Origin: Candidatus Zixiibacteriota bacterium | GTDB lineage: Bacteria; Zixibacteria; MSB-5A5; GN15; FEB-12 | Assembly (NCBI GenBank): GCA_029932795.1 | Contig: JAOZPL010000037.1 | Coordinates: 1 to 8,995, forward strand | Reading direction: 5' to 3' | Length of the DNA: 8,995 bases | In this document: one piece after another, positions 1 through 6,726 of the stretch | Position numbering within the stretch: position 1 is the stretch's first letter | Layout of the letters: each line of letters opens with the position of its first letter | Translations under genes and position numbers: made by a program | Notes under the pieces: model-generated | Seen by the model: the letters and a program-made list of their open reading frames with translations, nothing else | The model's database searches: none | What the model was told of the DNA's origin: nothing

Positions 1-298
1 GAGGTCTCCTTACATGCAACGAGGGATCACGTCTAATGTATCCCCAGATAACCGCATGCTTGAGCATTTCCTTAAAGGGAATCAAGATATTCACAACGGA
101 TTTAGGACTCAGACTATCCTTCGTAATCTTTTCAGATACGAATTTCTGAATAGCCGCTGTAGATATCCGATGCAGATAGCTCTTACCAAAATGAGGATTC
201 AGGTGAAGCCTGATCGGACATAATCTGGCTGGCAGACTATCTGAATGGCTCAGCCACCCCTCCGTGTTTGGCCCTCCGTTGGATATAGGAATGATTGA
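1..298 (-). pseudogene. Tyrosine recombinase (phage-type integrase) fragment, core-binding domain, no start codon, runs off left edge
   Basis: The minus strand is open for 99 codons from just after an in-frame TAA (complement of 299-301) to the window edge. The downstream two thirds, from about 208 to 2, read like the N-terminal SAM-like core-binding domain of tyrosine recombinases. It opens with LNPHFGKSYLHRIS and AIQKFVSEKI, continues with LSPKSVVNILIPFKEM, and ends with HAVIWGYIRRDPSLHVRRP. This is the familiar order 'fG...l..It..diq.f...LSpkTv.n.l..l..mf.hAv.wGyi..NP...V.rP'. The catalytic domain would lie beyond position 1. No ATG, GTG or TTG precedes the homologous part in this frame, and the upstream 30 codons do not resemble an integrase. 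I therefore read it as a 5'-truncated relic, although a start by an unusual codon cannot be excluded. Homology is strong by eye; loss of function is inferred. Confidence 0.75.
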
Positions 299-340
299 TT
301 AACCCTACGAGACTAAGTATAATTCAGCAGTTTGTCGAAT

Positions 341-510
341 TCACTCAGGAGCTTTATTCGTATGGATGAATCTGAATGCCCGCACTCGCTCCAAGAGCTT
401 GCCGACTTTGCATTTTCGATTAAGTATCCTCGTGTAAACATAGGTCAGCATGGTCTCTGTATCCCGTTCTTTTGTGCACCAATCAGCTCCATATTAACCG
501 TTTACTGTTG
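341..510 (-). pseudogene. Probable decayed C-terminal remnant of a second tyrosine recombinase (frameshifted)
   Basis: On the minus strand, the codons from 492 downward read MELIGAQKN and then run into a stop. A second frame beginning at 463 reads DTETMLTYVYTRILNR, continues for 24 more codons, and ends at a TGA (complement of 341-343). Joined by one frameshift near 463-468, the two pieces resemble the end of tyrosine integrases: 'ELLGHkdv.TTmiYTHvLNR'. That segment carries the box-II HxxR/H region and the catalytic Tyr. The usual His of LGH is Ala here, and the YTH His is Arg, so it would be inactive even if read through. It lies 5' of the core-binding fragment on the same strand, so the two cannot be one gene in normal order. 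The match is short and needs a frameshift, hence modest confidence. The other reading is random non-coding DNA. Confidence 0.45.
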
Positions 511-537
511 TCTATACACTTTTGTTGCCAAAACCGC

Positions 538-566
538 TTGACAAGCAACTAGTCAGGAGTTATTGT
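538..566 (+). promoter_or_regulatory. Candidate sigma70-type promoter for the beta-helix gene
   Basis: A perfect TTGACA (538-543) is followed after 17 bases by TATTGT (561-566), a 4 of 6 match to the -10 consensus. A perfect TATAAT overlaps it at 566-571, but that hexamer is 22 bases from the -35, too far for normal use as a pair. Transcription would start near 573, about 330 bases before the coding start. Confidence 0.4.
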
Positions 567-587
567 ATAATTGTTTAAGAAGTTACT

Positions 588-617
588 CTCGTCCGGATAT
601 GAGCACACACGGACGAG
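588..617 (+). repeat. Inverted repeat (8-bp stem, 14-base loop) near the start of the leader
   Basis: CTCGTCCG (588-595) is perfectly complementary to CGGACGAG (610-617). It lies about 15 bases downstream of the predicted transcription start, so it would form a GC-rich hairpin near the 5' end of the beta-helix mRNA. That position suits mRNA protection or a dimeric regulator site. There is no run of U after it, so it is not a typical terminator. Confidence 0.4.
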
Positions 618-892
618 TTTGCGCAGAACGGCGATAGAACACACAATAGTCAGGGGGGGTGATAGGCCTCCACAACTGATAACTGTCTTGCGCGGTAGTG
701 GGTGATCCTCTCGTAACGACTTTTCGATTGCCGATAGCAGACTGTTGCTGCTGTGCACCTTCAGGCTTGCAAGCATTTATATTCAGCATCTAACGGTCAA
801 GCCCATACTGTCTCATGTCTCTAGGAGTACAAGAAGAACCCATATCCGGACAACAGTATCCCGAGAGGAGAAAGCATCAACATCATTCACAG

Positions 893-898
893 AAGGAG
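893..898 (+). promoter_or_regulatory. Ribosome binding site that decides the beta-helix start
   Basis: AAGGAG ends 8 bases before GTG 907 but only 2 bases before ATG 901. The spacing favours GTG 907 as the true start. Both starts are in frame and leave the signal peptide intact. Confidence 0.6.
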
Positions 899-906
899 AG
901 ATGATT

Positions 907-3900
907 GTGAGAGCTACAATGTTGGCCATAGTCCTTGCCACACTGCTCATCAGCACTGGAGTTATCGCCTCGACCGACGTCCTGGTCGATGATGACTTCA
1001 CCTGTCAGGCGGATGTTGACGTCTATAACGCGGCTCATGGCACCAGCTACATCTGGGGGTATGATGCCTTTGCGACTATTCAAGAGGGCATCGACGCGGT
1101 CACCGGCAGCACGGTCAATGTGTTGGCCGGGACGTACATTGAGCAGGTCACCATAGACAAATCGCTGAGCCTGCTTGGGGCCGGTGAATCGGTAACCACC
1201 GTTCAGCTACCGGCTGCCCCTAGAGCCGGATCAGTCACCGAAGGCATTAACACGTGGGATTACATCATTGCGGCATATCCATCAGCCGGCACCATTGATG
1301 TCAGGATTGAAGGCTTCACGGTTGATGCTAACGGCGAAAGCAAGAACTCTGGAACCGACAGACTCGCCGGTGTTTTCTTTCGGGATGTGGACGGTATCGA
1401 TGCCGGTCTGTTCTCGTCCACAATTCAGAACTTCGGGACCACCGAGTTCGAGAGCTGGGGTGTTTGGGTATGCGGAGCCTCTGACCTGACTCTAGAGGAC
1501 AACACACTCAGCGGGTACACAAGAGACGGGATTGTCGCCAACGGCGACGACGGTCCGGGGACCGATCCCAACGTCGTCATCAGCAACAACGATCTCACCG
1601 GCTCAGCCGTACCCCTCAATGGTATCCAGATAGGCCGTGGAGCTGCTGGAACCATAAGCGGCAATACGGTCAGGGACCACACCAGATCGAGCCCGTGGGC
1701 AGCGGTCGGTATTCTTGTCCATGCGTCGGACGGAATAACCGTCAACGGCGGCAACACTATCGAGAACTGTTTCTACGGAATACAGCTTCTCCAGTCGGAC
1801 GGCTCAATGGTGTCGGGGAATACACTGACAGACAACGTAGCCTTCCATATCGGCCTGGACGAGTCCGACAACAACCAGATATCGAACAACACCATTACAG
1901 GTACGACAGCCGGAACCGAGGACAAGGTGATAGGCATCTGCAACGGTGCCACCGGCAATACTATTGGCGGTCCGTCACCTGCTGACGGAAACAGTATCAC
2001 GCTGGCTACCTCCGGCACCGGTCTTCTCTATGGTATATATGTTCAGAGCACCGTCGGGACCGGCAGCAACAAGATACAGCACAACACCATCAGTGGAGGA
2101 ACGAGAGCTATACAGGTGGACGGTGGAAACACGGGTCTGACAACCATTTCCGACAATACGATTAGCGACTGCTCGTTTGCGGCTGTGTATATCAACGCCG
2201 GGGACGCCGTTATCTCTGGAAATACTCTCACCAACACCGTTCGTCCGGTGGAGTTCTGGGGGGCGCATGATGTGACGCTTCTCGAGAACATTATGGATGG
2301 TTCCACCTGCTGCGAAGGGATCAACTGTGGCAGTTTCAGTGGAACCGTTACAATCTCCGGCAACGCCATCTACAACATGCTCGGGCTGGCCATCAACAAC
2401 CGGACGACTACATTGATTGATGCCTCCGGCAACTGGCTGGATGAGAACACACCCGCTGGGGTAGCCGCTGAGGTCAGTGACTATGTTGACTATACCCCGT
2501 GGCTGAATGATGGCACGGATACCGAGCCAGGTACCCCTGGTTTCCAGGGTGATTTCTCCTCTCTCTGGGTTGATGACGACAGCCCGCAGTCAGGGTCGAG
2601 CGGTCTCATCCAGGAAGGCGTTGATCTGGTCACCGGAAGCACTGTCAACGTGGCGGCGGGAACATACGATGGGCCGGTCAACATCGAGGGACGCGACAAT
2701 GTAGCGATCGTGGGTGAAAACCAAACGAGCACCATTTACAGCCCGACCTCGACGCTTGGCTGGAATGTGCTGAGTTATGGGGAGTCACGGCAAACCGCTA
2801 TTCGGGTGGTCGACGCCAGCAATATCGCGTTCCAGAACATGACTATGGATTTTGATCTGGTAAAGGGCAACGATGTCTCCGGTTTGCTCTACTGGAACTC
2901 AGGTGGCGAGATATCCGGCAACGTCATCCAGAATATGAACGTCAGCGACGCCAGCGGCGGCTATCGGGAGCTTACCTGTTACCTCCGGGCACCTGATTTC
3001 ACCGCTGTCGACAGGGCTCAGATTGACATCCTGAATAACACGTTCCTGAAAACCGGACGGCTGGGCGTGGTGGCTCACGACTTTGTCAATGTGCTCATTG
3101 AGGGGAATGAATTCGACAAGGTGGAAGAGGACTTCGGCTACGCGATTGAACTCGGGTCGATGGCGACCGGCATCATACGGGATAATGTCTTCCTCAGGTA
3201 TTGCACCTGGGCAGCTACGGACTTTTCGACAACGTCAGCAATCTACGTGGAGAATTGCTTCACCTCGTCCATAGTGGATCCGCTGGAGAAACCGGTTCTC
3301 ATTGAGGATAATGATATTTCCCTCTGCCAGTATGGTGTTTACGTTGGCAATGAGCACGAGGGATATGCCGGTGATGTCGACATCAATATTACGATCAAGA
3401 ATAACAACATTCACGATGCCACAACATCCGGTTCCTGGTCCAGCGGCGGGATTCTCTTAGTGGACGAGGGCAAAAGCCTCGGATCTTCGGTGACTGCCAC
3501 GCTGGATAGTAACAACATTGAAAACAACGCCAACTACGGTATCTACATCTATACCAGCGGCAACGGAGACATATCCGCCACCCTGACAGAGAACCAGATA
3601 AGGGGCCACATTGTAGGCATTAACGTCGCCAACTACGGTTCACCAGCCGGTAGCTCGTACAATCTCGCCATCCATCACAACATATTTGACAACCCTACGA
3701 ACGCTCTGAATACAGCTGCCCCCGGTTTCTGGGACGACGGCATCTCAATCGGTAACTGCTGGAGCGATTTTGAGTCCAACAGCGGCTTCCCAACTCAGTA
3801 TAACATTCCCGGATCAGCAGCAGCGGTTGACCGCTACCCGAACAAAAACTGCCCCAGTTGCTGTATCGGCATAACGGGCAATGTCGACGGCGACCCGGAG

Positions 3901-4086
3901 GAACTGATCGACATCGAGGACTTGACGAAGCTGATTGACTATCTGTTTATCAGCTTCACTGAGCCGGAGTGCATGGCCGAGGCAAACTGTGATGGCAGTC
4001 CGGATGGCATCGTTGATATCGAAGACCTGACCAGGATGATTGACTATCTATTCATTACTTTCACGCCACTTGCTGATTGCCCGTAG
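907..4086 (+). CDS. Secreted right-handed beta-helix protein, two modules, dockerin-like C-terminus
   Basis: The product is 1,059 residues from GTG 907 (1,061 from ATG 901). The frame is open back to 745, but that extension lacks a Shine-Dalgarno site and would bury the signal peptide. Residues 1-21 form a signal peptide (hydrophobic MLAIVLATLLISTGVIA, likely cut after Ala21). Two modules follow. Each opens with VDDD (27-30 and 555-558) and then a nearly identical strand, IQEGxDxVTGSTVNVxAGTY (57-77 and 567-587). Each continues with many 'I.gNtI.n....GI.i' coils typical of pectate-lyase-like parallel beta-helices (NosD/PbH1 repeats). At the end, after CPSCCIGIT, come two dockerin-like EF-hand repeats, GNVDGDPEELIDIEDLTKLI (about 992-1016) and a copy in the last 34 residues. 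The calcium loops are about two residues longer than in classical dockerins. Such helices often bind or cleave polysaccharides, but I see no identifiable catalytic residues, so the substrate is unknown. The gene stands alone and ends at a strong hairpin. Confidence 0.9.
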   Translation: MRATMLAIVLATLLISTGVIASTDVLVDDDFTCQADVDVYNAAHGTSYIWGYDAFATIQEGIDAVTGSTVNVLAGTYIEQVTIDKSLSLLGAGESVTTVQLPAAPRAGSVTEGINTWDYIIAAYPSAGTIDVRIEGFTVDANGESKNSGTDRLAGVFFRDVDGIDAGLFSSTIQNFGTTEFESWGVWVCGASDLTLEDNTLSGYTRDGIVANGDDGPGTDPNVVISNNDLTGSAVPLNGIQIGRGAAGTISGNTVRDHTRSSPWAAVGILVHASDGITVNGGNTIENCFYGIQLLQSDGSMVSGNTLTDNVAFHIGLDESDNNQISNNTITGTTAGTEDKVIGICNGATGNTIGGPSPADGNSITLATSGTGLLYGIYVQSTVGTGSNKIQHNTISGGTRAIQVDGGNTGLTTISDNTISDCSFAAVYINAGDAVISGNTLTNTVRPVEFWGAHDVTLLENIMDGSTCCEGINCGSFSGTVTISGNAIYNMLGLAINNRTTTLIDASGNWLDENTPAGVAAEVSDYVDYTPWLNDGTDTEPGTPGFQGDFSSLWVDDDSPQSGSSGLIQEGVDLVTGSTVNVAAGTYDGPVNIEGRDNVAIVGENQTSTIYSPTSTLGWNVLSYGESRQTAIRVVDASNIAFQNMTMDFDLVKGNDVSGLLYWNSGGEISGNVIQNMNVSDASGGYRELTCYLRAPDFTAVDRAQIDILNNTFLKTGRLGVVAHDFVNVLIEGNEFDKVEEDFGYAIELGSMATGIIRDNVFLRYCTWAATDFSTTSAIYVENCFTSSIVDPLEKPVLIEDNDISLCQYGVYVGNEHEGYAGDVDINITIKNNNIHDATTSGSWSSGGILLVDEGKSLGSSVTATLDSNNIENNANYGIYIYTSGNGDISATLTENQIRGHIVGINVANYGSPAGSSYNLAIHHNIFDNPTNALNTAAPGFWDDGISIGNCWSDFESNSGFPTQYNIPGSAAAVDRYPNKNCPSCCIGITGNVDGDPEELIDIEDLTKLIDYLFISFTEPECMAEANCDGSPDGIVDIEDLTRMIDYLFITFTPLADCP

Positions 4087-4123
4087 AGAGTATTGTAAAG
4101 ATTCCATTGTAGCATGATACAAT

Positions 4124-4159
4124 AAATCCGGCCATTCTCCCCAGAGGATGGCCGGATTT
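4124..4159. terminator. Bidirectional intrinsic-terminator-like hairpin between convergent genes
   Basis: AAATCCGGCCAT (4124-4135) pairs perfectly with ATGGCCGGATTT (4148-4159). The stem continues through a T-G wobble and three more pairs to a CCCA loop (4140-4143), giving about 16 pairs. The stem ends are A/T-rich, so either strand ends in U-rich RNA (GGATTTCACTTT on plus, GGATTTATTG on minus), although neither tail is a clean U run. It lies between the stop codons of the beta-helix gene (4086) and the convergent OmpA-like gene (4193), so it could end both transcripts. Confidence 0.8.
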
Positions 4160-4192
4160 CACTTTATGAGAAGACGAACTGACCTGCAAAGA

Positions 4193-5749
4193 TCACTGCA
4201 TGATAATAACATCGATACGTCGGTTCTTGGCGCGACCCTTGGTCGTCTGGTTGGAGGCAATCGGCCGGTCGGCACCGTAGCCGATCGACTGTATCCTGTC
4301 AGCCGAAATCAACAGGCTCTGCCGAAGATACTGCATCACCGCAAATGCCCGCTTCTCCGAGAGAAGCACGTTGGCCGAGGCATCACCGGACGCATCGGTG
4401 TGCCCCTCCACCACCAGTCGGGCTTCGGGGAACATTTGAATGATCTCCTTTACTTTCTCCAGAAGCGGTACGTGTTCATCCTTAATCTCACTCTTGCCTA
4501 TATCAAACGACAATCCCCCCAGACGCAGGACAATATCGTTGGAGGAGTTGAAGAGTACTTCCCCTTCGGAGGGATTGAGTTTCATCTTGGCCTGTTTGAA
4601 CTTCTCCTCCTGCTCCAGCCGCTCTGACAGTTCAGCCGATACCTCCTCGTGCTCCCTCGACAGTTCACTCAGTTGTGCCTGGCTCGTTTGAACCTGCTTG
4701 TCAAGGCTGTTCTTTTCCACCAGAAGATCAGAAACTCGCTCGTTCAGAACCTCAGCCAGCGTTACCGGGTCATTTTCGCCTGGACTCACTTCGAGAAGCG
4801 CCAGGGTTTGCCTGAGCTGGTCAATCACACCGCTTGAGAGGTCCTCCCCTTCTGTCGACAGGCGCTCATTCTCCGCTTTAAGATCGTTAATGGCGTGGAT
4901 CAACGTATCGGCTGCAGCCAGGGGACCGTCATCGAAGGGAAGGTTATCGAAACCTATCACTTTCCCCACCCGGTTCATCTGGATCTCATAGATCAGCATC
5001 AGTTTTTCCCAGGCCTGGTCGTTACGCTTGAGTGAGCGCACCGACAACCCGATATTGGATGCATGCCGCGCCTGATACTCCGCTCGGCTCGCCTCCTGAA
5101 TAGCTTCTGTTCGGTTATAACGATTATTCGTAAGGATAGCGTTCGCCTTTTCTCTGGCTGTCCTAGCTTTGTCGAGCGTGGAGAGTGCAAATTTGCCGGC
5201 GTCATCAGCGAGAGCCTTTTCAATCAGCCTGTCAGCGGGACCGAGAATATCGGCACGAATTGCCTCCAACTCGGCAACATCAAACAGTCGCACGGATTTC
5301 TCGGCCTCTTTCAGTCCGTTCCTGACATCACCGGACTCAACCTTCGCCGTCGCCTTGATGAACTGATCCTCTGCCTTCTGATAAAGCTCCGGCACCAGCA
5401 CCGGTCCCCCGGCCTGCCTGGCTTTCTCTCGCGGCTCAAGATACTCCTGCAATGACAGCCTGCACACTTCACTCGCCTTGAGTGCGTTTTCAACGTATTC
5501 ACGAGCCTTGGCAACATCCTTGTCAATCGTCTTCTGCTTCTTTTCTGAGTCAATCGACTTGTTGGCCTGTTGGTACGACTGCACTGCTTTCTCCCAGACC
5601 TTGGGAGCAAAGACATCCACTTCCATCACCTTCGCCGAATCCATGATCCGGGTCAGTTCATCAAAGCCGGCACGGTCAAACGCATCAGCATGACCTGCAA
5701 GAAACAGGAAGAAACAAAACACTGTAATCTGAGATGATACTCTTGTCAC
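4193..5749 (-). CDS. Exported coiled-coil protein with C-terminal OmpA-family peptidoglycan-binding domain
   Basis: The product is 518 residues from GTG 5749. The frame is open further upstream, but only this start has a Shine-Dalgarno site (GGGAGG, 8-base spacing) and places a clean signal peptide at the N-terminus (TRVSSQITVFCFFLFLAGHADA, cut before FDRAGF, about residue 23). Residues about 30-235 form helical repeats resembling DUF4398: AVQSYQQANKSI, then DQFIKATAKVESGD, then ALSTLDKARTAREKAN. Heptad-rich coiled coil follows (about 283-300 and 334-390). The last roughly 116 residues are an OmpA domain with EGHTD (about 449), LSEKRAFAV and GRAKNRRID. The Asp and Arg of these motifs are the known diaminopimelate-contacting positions, so binding to peptidoglycan is expected. 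There is no beta-barrel, so I infer a periplasmic spacer or scaffold tied to the cell wall. It is a single gene with its own promoter. Domain assignment is firm; role is inferred. Confidence 0.9.
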   Translation of the reverse strand: MTRVSSQITVFCFFLFLAGHADAFDRAGFDELTRIMDSAKVMEVDVFAPKVWEKAVQSYQQANKSIDSEKKQKTIDKDVAKAREYVENALKASEVCRLSLQEYLEPREKARQAGGPVLVPELYQKAEDQFIKATAKVESGDVRNGLKEAEKSVRLFDVAELEAIRADILGPADRLIEKALADDAGKFALSTLDKARTAREKANAILTNNRYNRTEAIQEASRAEYQARHASNIGLSVRSLKRNDQAWEKLMLIYEIQMNRVGKVIGFDNLPFDDGPLAAADTLIHAINDLKAENERLSTEGEDLSSGVIDQLRQTLALLEVSPGENDPVTLAEVLNERVSDLLVEKNSLDKQVQTSQAQLSELSREHEEVSAELSERLEQEEKFKQAKMKLNPSEGEVLFNSSNDIVLRLGGLSFDIGKSEIKDEHVPLLEKVKEIIQMFPEARLVVEGHTDASGDASANVLLSEKRAFAVMQYLRQSLLISADRIQSIGYGADRPIASNQTTKGRAKNRRIDVIIMQ

Positions 5750-5757
5750 GATGACAT

Positions 5758-5763
5758 CCTCCC
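5758..5763 (-). promoter_or_regulatory. Ribosome binding site fixing the GTG start of the OmpA-like gene
   Basis: Read on the minus strand this is GGGAGG, 8 bases before GTG (5749-5747). It selects this start over the longer open frame to 5902, whose first 51 codons look non-coding and overlap the promoter. Confidence 0.75.
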
Positions 5764-5814
5764 TCGTCGTGCTTCGTAATTGAAAAAAAGTACAGAGACC
5801 TGCTACCGACCGGC

Positions 5815-5843
5815 AATATAAAAACAGGCGGCACAACTGACAC
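5815..5843 (-). promoter_or_regulatory. Candidate sigma70-type promoter for the OmpA-like gene
   Basis: On the minus strand, GTGTCA (5843-5838, 4 of 6) is followed after 17 bases by TATATT (5820-5815, 5 of 6). Transcription would start near 5808, giving a leader of about 60 bases to GTG 5749. Confidence 0.45.
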
Positions 5844-5884
5844 CGTACTGTCCTGCTAACAGAAACAAAACGGCGCGCCTCTCC

Positions 5885-5913
5885 TTGACACCCCCCTGGC
5901 ATCTGCTTAATCT
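5885..5913 (+). promoter_or_regulatory. Candidate sigma70-type promoter for the methyltransferase gene
   Basis: A perfect TTGACA (5885-5890) is followed after 17 bases by TAATCT (5908-5913, 3 of 6). A better -10 word, TATTAT (5915-5920), is 24 bases from the -35 and too far away. Initiation near 5920 would leave a leader of about 20 bases that still contains the GGAGGAG ribosome site at 5922-5928. Confidence 0.45.
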
Positions 5914-5939
5914 GTATTATCGGAGGAGCAGAGCTGACC

Positions 5940-6662
5940 TTGAGTACGCAGAGAGGCAGACCGACATCGGCAGATGATTACGGACACGGCACCCACTCGC
6001 ACCGGAGTCGGCTCCTCCGCTTCTCACACCGTCGCCGCTTCGACCATGCGCTGGATCTCCTGCAGGCAAAACCGGACAGCCGGGTACTGGACTATGGCTC
6101 CGGTGATGGTTACCTGTTACAACAGCTTCTGCCGAAGGTACCGGCGACAAACATGGTCGCTTTTGAACCGCTGGATTATTTACAGGAGCAAATTCGCTCC
6201 CGCTTCAAAGACGAACCCATTCGGCTGATATCAGTTATCGACGATCTGATGAAACAGCGTTTTAATCGCATCGCCTGCCTTGAGGTGCTGGAGCATCTGC
6301 AGCCGATGGCCGTGCAGCAGACACTGACCAAGCTAGAGGAATTGCTGTTACCAGGCGGTGTCTTGGTAATCAGCGTGCCTGTGGAGATCGGACCCACTAT
6401 CCTCTTCAAGTACCTGGCGGCACGAATAGAAAAGGGGTCTAACCGCAGCCTGAGCATTCCGGAATTAATCAAGGCCTCTCTATACGGAAGTGTCAAACGA
6501 GACACCCAGGGCAGCTTCATCTCACATAAAGGATTTGACTACCGTCAGCTCAGAACCCTGGTGACACGGAGATTTATGCTTGAGCATGAGCTTTTCAGTC
6601 CCTTTCCCCTCCTGCGCGGTTTTCTCAACGCTCAGGTACTGTGGCGACTGAGAAAGAGATAA
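5940..6662 (+). CDS. Class I SAM-dependent methyltransferase
   Basis: The product is 240 residues, starting at TTG 5940 with GGAGGAG (5922-5928) 11 bases upstream. I find no in-frame ATG or GTG near the site that would give a better start. The Rossmann methyltransferase motifs are clear: motif I VLDYGSGDG (49-57) for S-adenosylmethionine, an acidic FEP (75-77) after strand 2 for the ribose, CLEVLEHL (113-120) at the motif IV position, and LLLPGGVLVISVPVE (135-149). This layout is of the UbiE/UbiG-like Methyltransf_11/25 type. The N-terminus is rich in His and Arg (HRSRLLRFSHRRRF). The C-terminus ends in an aromatic, hydrophobic stretch (LFSPFPLLRGFLNAQVLW) and a basic tail, which might bring it to the membrane or a lipid-linked substrate; this is inference. 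The acceptor substrate cannot be told from the sequence, and the neighbours do not indicate it. Confidence 0.88.
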   Translation: MSTQRGRPTSADDYGHGTHSHRSRLLRFSHRRRFDHALDLLQAKPDSRVLDYGSGDGYLLQQLLPKVPATNMVAFEPLDYLQEQIRSRFKDEPIRLISVIDDLMKQRFNRIACLEVLEHLQPMAVQQTLTKLEELLLPGGVLVISVPVEIGPTILFKYLAARIEKGSNRSLSIPELIKASLYGSVKRDTQGSFISHKGFDYRQLRTLVTRRFMLEHELFSPFPLLRGFLNAQVLWRLRKR

Positions 6663-6726
6663 AGTTCGGCTTCTCATACCGTTTCGTTCCACTCGGAGCC
6701 CGACCTGCAACATGACAACCCATCTC

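Larger units (their letters stand above)
511..906 (+). other. Long intergenic/leader region upstream of the beta-helix gene
   Basis: I see no convincing gene here on either strand. The open frames are short, lack ribosome binding sites and have no recognisable domain. The stretch holds a sigma70-like promoter candidate (538-566), a consensus TATAAT at 566-571, an 8-bp inverted repeat (588-617), a run of seven G residues (653-659), and a Shine-Dalgarno site just before the beta-helix gene. If the promoter is used, the leader is about 330 bases, long enough for regulation at the RNA level. I recognise no known riboswitch class. Confidence 0.5.

Noticed and set aside
14..223. 69-codon plus-strand open frame at the window start
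   Set aside because: No ribosome site or recognisable domain, and it lies opposite the clear integrase-like reading on the minus strand.
332..541. Plus-strand small open frame, with AGGAG before ATG 362
   Set aside because: The ribosome site is tempting, but the Cys-rich product resembles nothing, and the region fits decayed integrase DNA on the other strand.
566..571. Consensus TATAAT paired with TTGACA at 538
   Set aside because: The 22-base spacing is too long for a sigma70 pair. The weaker TATTGT at 17 bases was preferred.
549..789. Two overlapping minus-strand frames upstream of the beta-helix gene
   Set aside because: No ribosome site and no domain; the composition is unlike the real genes. 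Best explained as chance frames in the leader.
745..906. N-terminal extension of the beta-helix protein
   Set aside because: No ribosome site at 745. The extra 54 codons would place a basic, non-conserved stretch before a good signal peptide.
4148..4627. 159-codon plus-strand frame opposite the OmpA-like gene
   Set aside because: It is the antisense shadow of the OmpA domain; the minus-strand reading carries clear family motifs.
5750..5902. Upstream extension of the OmpA-like reading frame
   Set aside because: The first 51 codons lack a ribosome site, overlap the promoter, and would hide the signal peptide.
6663..6726. Terminator between the methyltransferase and the dipeptidase
   Set aside because: Only a bulged short pairing (TCGGCT with AGCCCGA) and no U run; too weak to call.
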